Below are positions 11,241 through 21,097 of a DNA stretch of 64,000 nt, one piece after another. This DNA comes from Isoetes taiwanensis (lineage: Eukaryota; Streptophyta; Lycopodiopsida; Isoetales; Isoetaceae). Positions within the stretch are counted from its first letter, which is position 1. Each line of letters begins with the position of its first letter. The stretch is taken from positions 4,703,344 through 4,767,343 of the forward strand of contig JAJEKV010000080.1 of the NCBI GenBank assembly GCA_021234155.1, in the 5' to 3' direction. The position numbers and the translations under genes were made by a program. The notes below the pieces were generated by a model, which worked only from the letters and a program-made list of their open reading frames with translations, had not been told where the DNA came from and searched no databases.

Positions 11241-11400
11241 ATACATATTCATAAGAGGGGTGACTATGGGCATCGAGAGCTGTTGGATAAGCATATATGC
11301 CTTTTATTCCTTGATCTAAACCATACATAGAGATCCCCATTTGTGGGGTATCCATGTACAAGTTTTGGATACTGTATAACACAGTTTGCAAAATACTATA
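11241..11400 (-). repeat. Partial copy of the 249-bp inverted-repeat element
   Basis: TACATATTC..GGGGTGAC..GGGCATCGAGAGCTGTTGGATA and the following 130 bases match the complement of the element at 21231-21479, including GTGGGGTAT and AAATACTATAAGATTT. The far terminal repeat is missing. Confidence 0.65.
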
Positions 11401-11505
11401 AGATTTGACACAATATCCGAAGGGGATTTCAGGGAGTTTAATTATAATTGTAAGAATTAATGGTTTGTGTTGTGGAAAATAAAAATTTTTGGCCCCTTCG
11501 GGGCC

Positions 11506-11757
11506 TTAAAAAGGTATCGTACATATCTTAGAGAGAAATATCTAGTGTGAATAAAGAGAAAAAAAAGGTCTAAAATAATAACACTCCCATGAACATAATA
11601 AGGCAAACAAATTATAAGCGTTTAGATGATGGACACCAAAACATTGCATAGAATTGAGCACTCACATACACTAACTAAGTACATTAGCCATCATGTCATA
11701 ATAGAATTTTTTTATAATAAGCAAATCCTTTTTGTAAGGACATGAAAGCCCAGGCTA
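11506..11757. other. Short AT-rich spacer
   Basis: AT-rich sequence between the foldback element and the second segmental repeat copy. I see no gene or repeat in it. Confidence 0.4.
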
Positions 11758-12356
11758 TGTTGGATTTTTTCACTCATATTCACTCATGTTGGAGCCTCAT
11801 TGTAGGTACCCCTGTGGGTCATTGTATTTTCATTCATTCAGCTCAATGGAACTTCACTTCACTAATGTATCTTTATTGTGTACGTGAGTAAGCCCAACAA
11901 AAACATCCACCCTTTGTGTTTTTTGTCATTATGAAATATACCAACAGAACTGTTGGAGGGCATGTCAGTTTCAAGTGATGAAGGGGTTAAAGCCCCATGT
12001 GAGGCCATTATGGCAAATAAACGGGCGAGCCTGGAGGGGCGAGCCCGTAATGAATCTATTTTTATTGTGTAGCTGACTAGGCCCAACGAAAACATCCATC
12101 CTTTGTCTTATTTATCATTATGAAATATACCAGCACGTTTAACTGTTGTAGGAGGGCATATCAAGTGATGAAGGGATTAAACCCCCATGTGAGGCCATTA
12201 TGGCAAATAAATAGTGAGCCTAGAGGGGCGGGGCCGTAATGAATGTATCTTAATGAATGTATCTTTATTGTGTAGCTGAGCAGGCCCAACAAAAACATCC
12301 ACCCTTTGTTTTTTTTGGCATCATGAAATATACCAACAACTTTAACCATATCAGTT
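11758..12356. repeat. Segmental repeat, copy 2, with ~194-bp tandem units
   Basis: This is the direct copy of 9824-10510, with units starting near 11865, 12054 and 12257. It is slightly shorter through small deletions. The two copies flank the nested SINE/foldback element, so the interval 9.8-12.4 kb reads repeat, insertion, repeat. Confidence 0.85.
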
Positions 12357-12421
12357 TCAAGTGATCATTGAGATCTGAGTGAAGGCTATGAATAGAGGCA
12401 AGGACTAGGAACATAGGTTAC

Positions 12422-12638
12422 CAGTGTTGGGGAAACTTTGTAGGTCCAATCGGAAAATTACCTATGGTTATTTTGATCAATCGGATATCTTATGTTTAGG
12501 GCCGGAAATTTCTATTGTCTTAATAGAAAACCTTAAGAAAACTTGTCGGAAAAATTCCTACGATACACTAACCGAACCGGAAAATTTGCGATTTCAACCG
12601 ATTGGTTTATAGTGTTCCCCGGACTTTGCCCAACACTG
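12422..12638. mobile_element. hAT-type MITE, 217 bp
   Basis: The element begins CAGTGTTGGG and ends CCCAACACTG, perfect 10-bp terminal inverted repeats that extend imperfectly (GGGGAAAC against GGGCAAAG). It is bounded on both sides by an identical 8-bp direct repeat TAGGTTAC (12414-12421 and 12639-12646). An 8-bp duplication with CAG(T)G-type ends is the signature of the hAT superfamily. With 217 bp and no transposase it is non-autonomous. A 62-codon open frame inside is coincidental. Confidence 0.85.
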
Positions 12639-12884
12639 TAGGTTACTCCATTCATTTCTTACAACTGTCCTGCAAGTCAAAATTCCAAGCTGCAAGTGTT
12701 TCAGTTGCAGTTTTAGACATCAGAATATAAAAAAGGTTTCAATTGATCCAGCGTGTTGCCAAAGATACATCTACAACCGTGTAGCAAATACGTACACAGC
12801 ATTATATCAACATTAGAAGCGATTATGATTATAAAGCAACATAGCAATATTACAAGCAATTACGACTATAAGCAAATTTTCCTT

Positions 12885-13487
12885 TCAATGATCTGGGGAG
12901 TACCCATAATGGTCCACCCAATGCCTACACAAAATCAGAGGGCAAGATGCAAAGACAATGAAAGAGAAAACTAACATTAGGATAATTAGCGGCCTACCAA
13001 GGAAAGGGTCTTCTTTTGATATTTTTGTTGAATCTTCGTGTTGGGGTCCGTCAGTGAGGATGTTGAATTTCTTTCCATCACTATGGAGCTTGTAAAGAGC
13101 AGCAAACGTGCCCTCGTTAACAGCTTTTATGCCACGAACTTCCTTCTCAAGGCTTTGGATGATATGTAATTTGTACTTCACTCCAGTAATTGCAGTTGCA
13201 GATGCAAGGCATGACAGAAGGGCCGGAATGACCGAAAGGGTGCATACCAGTTTTGAGCTCTGGGATACTGAAGTGAGAATGACTCCCTGGAATACAAAAT
13301 ATAAACCCAGCAACTGATAGATCTCGTTTTTTACGTTTCCCAGGCTCATTTCCTTGCGTTCTAAACGCCGGCCATGTACTTTTTCATCTTTAGTCCACAA
13401 ATCATGATAGCATTTTAGTACAGGATCATTCATTGCCTGATAAATGGGCAACTGACTCTCCTCATCCTGCCTGCTGCTTCCACTCAT
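12885..13487 (-). CDS. Plant membrane protein of unknown function, 200 aa
   Basis: An uninterrupted 200-codon frame with protein-like composition. A hydrophilic N-terminus holds a conserved-looking charged stretch (KCYHDLWTKDEKVHGRRLERKE, near residues 25-46 and broken here only for naming). Three hydrophobic segments follow: about 58-74 (IYQLLGLYFVFQGVILTSV), about 80-103, and about 166-187. The YFVFQGV-type segment resembles a family of uncharacterised small plant transmembrane proteins, which I recall only in outline. I chose the ATG at 13487 (MSGSSRQ); an in-frame TTG two codons upstream is not a normal plant start. No intron is needed. It is likely an integral membrane protein with the C-terminus after the third segment; its role is unknown. 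It sits alone between the hAT MITE and empty intergenic DNA. Confidence 0.7.
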   Translation of the reverse strand: MSGSSRQDEESQLPIYQAMNDPVLKCYHDLWTKDEKVHGRRLERKEMSLGNVKNEIYQLLGLYFVFQGVILTSVSQSSKLVCTLSVIPALLSCLASATAITGVKYKLHIIQSLEKEVRGIKAVNEGTFAALYKLHSDGKKFNILTDGPQHEDSTKISKEDPFLGRPLIILMLVFSFIVFASCPLILCRHWVDHYGYSPDH

Positions 13488-13493
13488 TTCCAA

Positions 13494-16400
13494 ATGGCTA
13501 GAATGAACTGATGAAAACCCCTTTCTTTACGTCTAGCAAATGATCACTCACTGCTATTTAATCAAATATCAGAAGCTGTATATGAATCTCTAAGAGTCTA
13601 ACAGCTAATCCTCTTGTCCCTTCTGTCACTATAGTTGTTGCCTAACAGCTAGTCCAAAAGGACTAATTCAATCCACAGGCATTCACGAGCACGACTTAAA
13701 TGGGTCATGCATACTTAACTTACTAAAAAATTAGTTCGTCATGTCTTTCAATCGTGTGTTATTAATTGCTAATCCTCTTGTCCTCTTGTATCACAAAAGG
13801 ACTCAATCCGCATGCATATCAGTTGATATTCAATCCACCTACAATCACTTGATATCCTCTTGGTGGAGAAAATTTGCATTGGCGCCCCTTACTTCATATG
13901 CGCCATACTCTTTTACCTGTGTAAATTGAGCCCGGCCTATGACGTGCTCGAAAAATGGCCAGCCATTCTTAATAACGTTTTTTTCTGATTGTTTTTTCTT
14001 TTAACCATTATCTATGCTTCCAAGTATTTGTTTGCCTGATGTAGAAATGTGACACTATAGCTCTATGAAATAAGAATTAAGGGATAACTTAACTACACTT
14101 GTTTATTCTTATGCATGTCCTACTCTATAATACCATTGCATGTAATACCTTTTCAATGCATGACCTACTCTATAATACTATTGCATGTAATACCTTTTCA
14201 GAACATTGTGTTTGTTAAGCAAGGTTGTTATTTACTATGTGGTACCATAGCTGTAACTAATTGTGTATAGTCTTATATATTACAAAGTCAAGGTTCTCAA
14301 CTTAGATAGTTAAGATTCTCAACTTAGATGTAACATATGCTTGGATATTGTTTATGCAAGATAACAGACCAAGTTTTTACAAGATATGAAAAGCTTAGAT
14401 CATTTGGTGACAAAGTAGGATCAAGCCCCTGAAGGTAGTGCCATGGGGGTTCCATTTTATTGCGTATATTATCTTTGTAAATGTTCGATACAAACAAACT
14501 TTAAAGAACATAGTACTTCAAGTTATATTAATCTTCGTAAACTCTTCCTACAAGTTTTTAATTTTTTTGTTTTGTTTGAAGGTAAGAACTTTTTGTATCG
14601 ATCAGATTGGAAGAATTACAATACAAAGATCCCTCATGGATCAAATATAATTTAAGTACATAGGATCCCACACGAATCTGAGTTATATCTGCAGTTACAG
14701 TACTCATGAGTCTCTCTCAACTTCTTCTTCTATCTGACTAAAACTACAGTATCAACAACTTCCTAGTTAAATAGAATAGTACGGGAATCAAATTCCCATT
14801 TTCCACAAATTGTAGACAATCTTGATTGCTCCAAAAAACCTCTTGCATAATTAGAAATGAAGAGAAAAAAGACGAAGAGTAACCTGAACAACCCGCACTG
14901 CTCAGAGAAGCCAATATGCTTCAAACTATGATCAAATTCTACAACTTTACTACCAAATCTGAGATTAAAAGGAGATGTTGCATTGTCGGGATGCGCCAGT
15001 CAGCCTACCTGCAATAAGCTAGATACACAGCCCAGCCACCAAAACTCCCCTCAGTTTTTAGCAGTTTGGACCTCTTCATTTGCAGTTTGTTATTAAGTTA
15101 TTGAATATTATTGCGGGTTGCATTCTAGGTTTATAATGAAAGAAGACGTGCCAAAAATGAACAATTGGAAAGGGCTATGCCATCTCATTCTCAAAGGAGA
15201 TTAGAAAAACAAAAATCGATAGTTGAGGTTCTCAAGGAAAAAATCAGGTTAGTGGGACTCCCAATGGTTGTTGACTACAACACGCACAGAGCACGAGGCC
15301 ATAGTGTAGGTTCAAATCCAGCGTGTTCTTAGATTATACACAATCATTGTCAGATGAACTGATACATGTTCGTTGCCAGACAAATTTCATGATGTAAGTG
15401 AGTAGACAAAAGATGCAAAGACAGGGACAGAGGATATGAAACCATGGAAGGTTGGGAAAGAGAAATGTTCGGGGTAGCCAAGAAAGAGAAATCGTCGCAG
15501 TGGCCTTGGCCGCCGCAATATAGTTCTTGTATTATTATTATTATTATTATTTTGTATGAATTCATACCGCTCAATCGTACATGTGAACCCGATAGCTTCT
15601 TAAGCTGGGATGCCAGTAATGATGAATTTGAAGGGTAAATCCACTCCCAAGTTCCCATTACAATGGTAAATCCTAAAAATTTTGCACAAACATGTGCTCC
15701 AACTCCAAGACATGATCAAACTAAATCTAGTTGTTCTACATCCTAAAATTAAATGTGCACTTCATAATTATCAATCGAAACCAACACAAGGCCGCAAAAA
15801 TGAACTATATATAACTAGTATCCATTCATCTAAAAACCATGATATATGTAGTTTTTTATGTATGAATTTTTTTGATAGAAGAAAACCATATACCATAGTG
15901 GTTTGTCAAAACTCATAGTGGTATGTGGCATGGTTATTAACGTTGATTTTGGTGCTATGGTGGCAAGACTAGTTTGATTTATGAGATAGTTTTGTGCATA
16001 TAGTAGTAGTTAGTTAAAACTAGTAATGTCTTATTAGAACTATCTTGAGTTATGGCATGTTTTGAAGACAAGTTTTATCGTATGATATGGTTTTGTTGAA
16101 ACAATTGACTTATGGCATACTCTGGATGAGATGAATAATAAGATATGGTCTACACCACTTCTAGGAGTTTAATAAGCCTTATACTAAACCATTGTGTGAG
16201 TGTTTAATGAAAGTAAGTTTCAACTGGACAATTATTTTTATGAGCTAGCTTATCTTTTATTAGTGTTGATTCTATTCCTATTTCAATTCAAATCAATCTT
16301 CATGTGCAAATAATCATATAGACATTGTATGCGGATTCATCTTTGCTTAAGATAAAAGATACATCCATTTCTCAAATGAGAGAAACATCTGGAAAATTTT

Positions 16401-17500
16401 TCAAAAAATACACAACTATTTTAGAATCTACCCTTCACCTTCCTTCAATTCGAATAGGAGGGAAAGCAAAACCAGTTCGTGATCTAATTCAAAAGATTTA
16501 TTGTCGCACGGAAGAATCTCTACTCCCAGAATAACCCATGTGCAAAATTTTGAATGCTCGGTAATCAAGAATTGGTAATGACCGCCAGGGCTTTTGCAAT
16601 TTGACCCTTCAGGTGAGCTGGGAATAATCTAAGTCCTAACCACAAATCTTTGTTGTCCATTATATTAATTCGACGGTCTTCAATTCTTGCACCAGTCCTT
16701 GCCTAATAGCAACATTTCCCTTTGTTGACATGGAATATTTTGAATGGAGATGATGTGGCCTTTGTTTTTGGGTTGATATATAATGTTAGGGTAGGATAAA
16801 GAAAGATATTTCTATGGCAATGAGCAAGGTCTATAGTCTATACTATGTATGAACATGGTTGATTTATTCACGCAGTTGTGCATAGGTTCGTGTTTGTTTA
16901 TTTTGCGTCTTTTTTTTTTTATGTAAAAATTGGGTGGAGCATTTTCTGCCCCATTCGCCAATGCCTTGGCACCCATTCTTTCCCGTAATCAATGGTTCTT
17001 GAAGTTTACTTTTTAAGAATCATTGATTCTCCATTTTTTTAGGTATGTTTTTCACTTATTATCAACATATTACTCAATCACACTTACAACATTAAAGGTC
17101 TGCGTTTTACAGCGACCTTCATTCTGTCAAGGAGGGCTCCTCTGTAAACCCAGCCATAGCCTTTTTCCTCAGAGTCTCCTGGCTAAAACCTCAGATAGCA
17201 TGCTCTAGCTCCTTGAATCGGAAGTTTAATCTTAGAAAGTTGAATGGCGGATTCTTTTCCACTGGTTTGGCAAGTTACAATGACGCCCTCTGTCTAGCAT
17301 GAAAGATACCCCATAGCTCTTATAGACGGGCTTCTAAGCACAAAATAAGGAAAACTCAATAATCCTAGCCTTGGCTATAGCCATGATAGTGCCTCTTTCT
17401 CTTGCTCCGGCACTAGAGGAGCCTATGTGCGCCATAGTTGGATCTTCCGCCCTTTTTCCCTTTGTGGGCACCAAAACACAAATATCAAAGAAGGTGCAAA
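13494..17500. other. Intergenic, small repeats only
   Basis: A 45-bp tandem pair is at 14111-14200 (ATGCATGTCCTACTC start). An ATT microsatellite is at about 15531-15551. A GGTTCAAATCC B-box-like match near 15310 lacks a convincing A box. A 69-codon open frame at 16325-16534 is not recognised. The rest shows no supported gene. Confidence 0.5.
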
Positions 17501-17516
17501 AATAAAATATTCTTAC

Positions 17517-17858
17517 AAGAACACATGTACTCTACTTGAATATGTAGAGTTATCGCAGATGGTTGCTCTAGTGAATTTGCCACCATTAGATAGGGGAATA
17601 TTCTCAGGTATATGCCCTCTAGTGCGATCCCATGCGTACACGTCATTGCGCAATGGGGTCAAACGCTGATGTGGCTCTATTTTCAAGGGCCCCTTGACAT
17701 CCATTGGCAGGAATTTGAATGTGATTTTGACCTCAACATAGCAACTGCCCCTCCTGGCTGCACTAAAGCAGGAACGGCTGAAGCTTCTAAAGACGTCTCC
17801 AATGGGGCTTCTCCCAGAAGCTTCCCTGGAACACTAGCGGATTGGGCTTGCTGATCAC
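17517..17858 (-). pseudogene. Possible exon(s) of an unrecognised gene
   Basis: On the minus strand a good acceptor (CCCTTTGCAG|GTGATC, exon start 17858) opens a frame rich in Ala, Pro and Glu (GDQQAQSASVPGKLLGEAP). Further down another frame reads VKITFKFLPMDVKGPLKIEP and runs to a consensus donor at 17517 (TTCTT|GTAAGA). The two frames do not join without another intron or a shift, for example at the internal AG before TTGCTATGTTGAGG. I cannot name the protein. It could be two exons or one decayed exon. Confidence 0.3.
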
Positions 17859-18433
17859 CTGCAAAGGGAAAACTGTATGTCCAAATGAACATGGCTCTTG
17901 TAAAGTTTACAGAAGATATAGTTTGGAAATGAACCACTACAAACATTTATGCTGCCCTCGACTATTATCACATGCTTGTGCTTGAAAAAATACAGAGAGA
18001 ATTTCCCACTGTACAATTCTGTTAACAAACATAAAGAGATTACCTGATAGGATGAGCTCAAGTCAGAACTTAAATCTGGCAAGTTAAGTGACAAAAATGA
18101 AGACAATGAACTAAGAAGAAAAGCATCTGTAAATATTCCTTAAAACAAGGCGGATAGTAAAGTATATATTTGTCTCAACTCTGCCAAGAACACTTTCCTG
18201 TAAGTTGCTGCATGCGTTGACATTCCAACCCCTTTCAATGAGGACATGAAACTAAGCGGTACCACATAGGAATGTGAATGCAACAATTTAAAGAATCACA
18301 AGCTAATGCACTGTAATATCTTACACCAGCGAAAACAGAATGAATCAAAGCACAGAACCTGTGGACCATATGATTGCAGCAGCAGATATTTCTGCATGGG
18401 CCCCAAATTAGAGAAGAGTGCAAGAAAAGCTAC

Positions 18434-18502
18434 CTGTCTGTTGCACCACATACCAGAGGCAGGCGTTGACAGCAAGGAAAGAAGGCTCAAGCACAACTGG
18501 AG
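18434..18502 (-). other. Possible 69-nt internal exon
   Basis: Flanked by CTCTTTCCAG|CTCCAG (acceptor, exon start 18502) and ACAG|GTAGCT (donor, exon end 18434) on the minus strand. Two frames are open across it, so the coding frame is undecided. It lies 13 bases downstream of the tRNA-like fold at 18516-18568, and it may belong with the possible exons at 17.5-17.9 kb. Confidence 0.3.
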
Positions 18503-18515
18503 CTGGAAAGAGGAC

Positions 18516-18568
18516 ACAGACTGGGGGATTCGAACCCCCTGCGCAGTGCGCAGCTCCAAGCAATCTGC
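18516..18568 (-). ncRNA. Compact tRNA-like fold, 53 nt
   Basis: Read on the minus strand, the sequence partitions with no unused base. A 7-bp acceptor-like stem pairs GCAGATT with AGTCTGT (five Watson-Crick and two G-U pairs). Inside it are a 3-bp mini-arm GCT-TGG-AGC, a 5-bp arm TGCGC-ACT-GCGCA, and a perfect T arm GGGGG-TTCGAAT-CCCCC. It is too short for a normal tRNA, has no full D arm and does not end in NCCA. Its size and plan recall small tRNA-like RNAs such as mammalian mascRNA. The B box sits inside the T arm. It may be a structured RNA, a splice-site element, or a tRNA relic; expression is unknown. Confidence 0.35.
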
Positions 18569-18619
18569 CCGCCCTTAAAGGGCAGGGATGCAATCAGACC
18601 ATGTTTTTCTTTCAGTTTC

Positions 18620-19940
18620 CATACGAAATTGGTAATGCACAAAATCCATAACTTCATATTACATACCCAACTTCGGGTTACTTAGCAATGCAAAGCAACA
18701 AGAAGGCAGGGCATCTGAATTCGGCACTGTATAGCAGTGAATAGAAAATGAATAAAAAGAAAGGGAGTTATGTAGCAGAACCTGTGGAGCACAGCCATCC
18801 CATCCCTTTTCACCAAGATCTGCTTTATGCGCCTAGCCCTAGCCCTAAGTGGTCATGCCGCCATATAGTCCCGATGCGTACCGCTTTTTTGCCTTTTCTT
18901 GGTGATATAACATACCCGTTATCAACCCTCCTTTCACTTTCTGAAATAAGTTCGCTTAGAACTCGGTGGCGGTGGTCGACCATAAAAAGAAAAGAAACTT
19001 CCCTAATAAAAACAGGGGTTTTAAAGATTCCTTATTGCCCTATTTTCATACTCTTTTTGATACAATACAGCCCTTAAACCATGTAAACCTTATGCTATAA
19101 AAATACGTTTTCATGAACTAGCAAACTATATAACAGGGGGTTTTTTTTGTGTTTTTGTACGCTTTTCACAAAGGTTTTCCTAAGATTTCATGACGTATTC
19201 GAATGGATGTACTAATGCGTACATCTAGAGTGCACCATTTCTTAGTCGTTGATTTGGCTTTTTTTTTTTCAATGGTCCAACATCCAACGGCTCACAACAA
19301 AAGCCCTCTTTTTATTTTAGGGTTGAACATGTATGCAAGCCTTAGCCACCGCTTCGATGTTAGGGGCGAGAAGAGAAGGCCCCTATCACGATTCCCTCGC
19401 ATGACGACCGGCATGTTTTTCTTTCCGCTTCTTCTTTCTCTTCATGCTTGTTTTACATTTATGTGCCTTTGGCTCAAGTACATCCAACCTCAATGGTTGT
19501 GGAAAACGCTTATGTGCAAGTAACCTTGCCAATCCGGCGCAGAGAAGAGGCAGCCCCTAATTGGTTTTGGTTTGGCAATTTCGTGAAGAAGGATAATGGC
19601 AAGAAGAGTGGAAATCTGGTGATCCTTGCATATTAGACAAGATGAAGGCCTTCTCCCTCCTTTAACCGTAATGCATGAGCTCGCTTATTTTCTTTGTCAC
19701 AAGTCGCTAGAACTTCCACGAGAATGGTCTTTTCTTATTTTCTTCAGTGATCATCCGCTAAAACTTCCCAAATATTGGAAGACTAACCTTTGAGTTCAAG
19801 CTTCTAGGTTGGCACTTCTGCAAATCTACTCAAACTATGACTTGCATTTGAAGCAGAATTGGAAGAGGATTTTGCCTCTGCGATGATGGTATAGAGAAAT
19901 TACTTGCTATATTTCATTAGGTTTTGGGCTCATTGGATCC
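18620..19940. other. Intergenic; possible signal-peptide exon near 19.4 kb
   Basis: Mostly unassigned. Near 19400 an ATG opens MTTGMFFFPLLLSLHACFT, which looks like a signal peptide, about 540 bases upstream of the LRR exon at 19950. It could be the first exon of that receptor-kinase gene, but the donor is unclear, so the link is a weak inference. Confidence 0.25.
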
Positions 19941-19949
19941 GGTTTGCAG

Positions 19950-20082
19950 GTCAAGCCTTGCTTGCTTTTCGAGCCAGCAAAACATCAGATCCTAATGGGG
20001 TTCTATCTAGTTGGAAAGCGGTCGATGAGACTCCATGCCAGTGGTTTGGCGTTGGTTGCTTTAATGATAAACTTATTAGTCT
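19950..20082 (+). pseudogene. LRR receptor-kinase N-terminal exon, isolated
   Basis: A 133-nt exon with good borders (GGTTTGCAG|GT and CT|GTAAGT) encodes GQALLAFRASKTSDPNG, then VLSSWKAVDETPCQWFGVGC, then LISL. This is the LRR N-terminal cap of plant receptor kinases, with the ALL.F, SW and PC.W.GV.C hallmarks. In a full gene it follows the signal peptide and precedes the leucine-rich repeats that bind ligands outside the cell. The exon length and end fit exon 2 of FEI-type LRR receptor kinases as I recall them. No LRR or kinase exons follow; the next recognisable exon, 288 bases on, belongs to an unrelated enzyme. It is either a captured fragment or a badly decayed gene. Confidence 0.75.
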
Positions 20083-20370
20083 GTAAGTAGTCGAACCTAT
20101 CATGCCTTTTGCATTCTACTAGGATCTTTAAGGTAAGACAATTTCACCCGTTTATATTACCAGCAAATTAGAATGCAGTAACCAGCATCAGCCATATGCT
20201 AAGGAGGGCTGTCATCATCATGCATCGGCTGCCTTGAATCAGATAGCTGGTAGCTTCTCCCTGTTACATTGCTTTCTGTAGCTTATAGCTATCCCCTAGT
20301 TATTCATTGAGTTGTAACATATCAAATCTGTTCTAATTCATTCTCTTCAAACTTGGCCACATTCTTATAG

Positions 20371-20776
20371 GGAGAGAATGCACTTCGTGATGCTTACTCT
20401 AAGGATGGTCACTTAAGCTACTATATTGTGAGGCCTGGTGGATTGAACAATAAGGAAGGTGGCCAGTACAAAATCATTGCTGAAAAAGGTTAGTTTTCTA
20501 TGATCAGTTTTGCACTTACTAGATAACTAAGATCCATTTTATTTTTTGTCAGGGAATAAAGGAACGGGATCCATAAGTCGTCGTGATGTCGTTGTGATGT
20601 CGCCGATGTTGTTGTTGCCTGTGTGGATGGACTTTGTACTCCGAATGTGACATTTGAAATTTATTGTGATATCCAACAACCACCTTTAAATGGCCTAAAA
20701 GATATTCTGTCATTAGACCCTGGCAACAATTAGAATGAAATGGTGAAGTCTATGGAAAAGGTGTTCCTTAACAGTG
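20371..20776 (+). pseudogene. NAD(P)-binding (atypical SDR) fragment, broken
   Basis: Two exons with an intron between them. Exon 1 (20371-20488, CTTATAG| to G|GTTAGT) reads GENALRDAYSKDGHLSYYIV, then RPGGLNNKEGGQYKI. Exon 2 (20553-20776, TTTTTGTCAG| to G|GTAAGC) reads GTGSISRRDV and later TFEIYCD and DILSLDPGNN. The YYIVRPGGL...GG and ISR.DV patterns are those of plant NAD(P)-binding Rossmann proteins of the NmrA/atypical SDR type, often plastid enzymes. Exon 2 has an 11-bp local duplication (TGATGTCGTTG..) that shifts the frame, and an in-frame TAG at 20731. The N-terminal nucleotide-binding exons are missing, so it is not functional. Confidence 0.7.
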
Positions 20777-20795
20777 GTAAGCTTTTACAACGACC

Positions 20796-20845
20796 TGCAC
20801 CTTTTACCATAGAGCTAGCGTGCACCTTTTACCATAGAGCTAGCG
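20796..20845. repeat. 25-bp tandem pair
   Basis: Two exact 25-bp copies beginning TGCACCTTTTACCATAGAGC, just after the NAD(P)-binding fragment. Confidence 0.8.
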
Positions 20846-21097
20846 TGCCACCACAACACACACAGTTGTTTATTGTTGCGTGGAAATGATGTTCTGCATC
20901 ATTTTTATTTACCTTGGTTTCTTCAAAGTCCTACTACAGCAAAGATTTTTATGAGATATGTTTTTTTCACATTCTATTGCTTGTTGAGCAAGAATTTATA
21001 TATATGGAGTTTGAACTTGTAATAGTGTTGAATGGATGTTTCTTCATTTCTCCATGTTAGGTGGAAGATTTTCCCATTTTCTTTCTGCTTTAGTTAG

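Larger units (their letters stand above)
10690..11480. mobile_element. Foldback/TIR element with ~65-bp arms, nested insertions inside
   Basis: The left arm (10690-10768) and right arm (11417-11480) are inverted copies. Both contain the complement pair ACACAAACCATTA and TAATGGTTTGTGT, then TATAATTAAA-like and GAAATCCCCTT-like parts. A further palindrome, GGCCCCTTCGGGGCC (11491-11505), lies just outside the right arm. A similar palindrome (GGCCCGAAGGGCC) lies just outside the related left arm at 21.1 kb. Between the arms are a SINE (10811-11231) and part of a 249-bp inverted-repeat element. Non-autonomous foldback element is an inference. Confidence 0.6.

Noticed and set aside
12424-12612. 62-codon frame inside the hAT MITE
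   Set aside because: It fills a non-autonomous element and resembles no transposase; coincidental.
15300-15325. B-box-like GGTTCAAATCC as a possible tRNA or SINE
   Set aside because: No matching A box at the right distance and no repeat copy in the window.
18511-18593. Ordinary tRNA gene at the T-arm match
   Set aside because: Length, missing D arm and lack of a matching acceptor for a 70-90 nt tRNA exclude it; reported as tRNA-like only.
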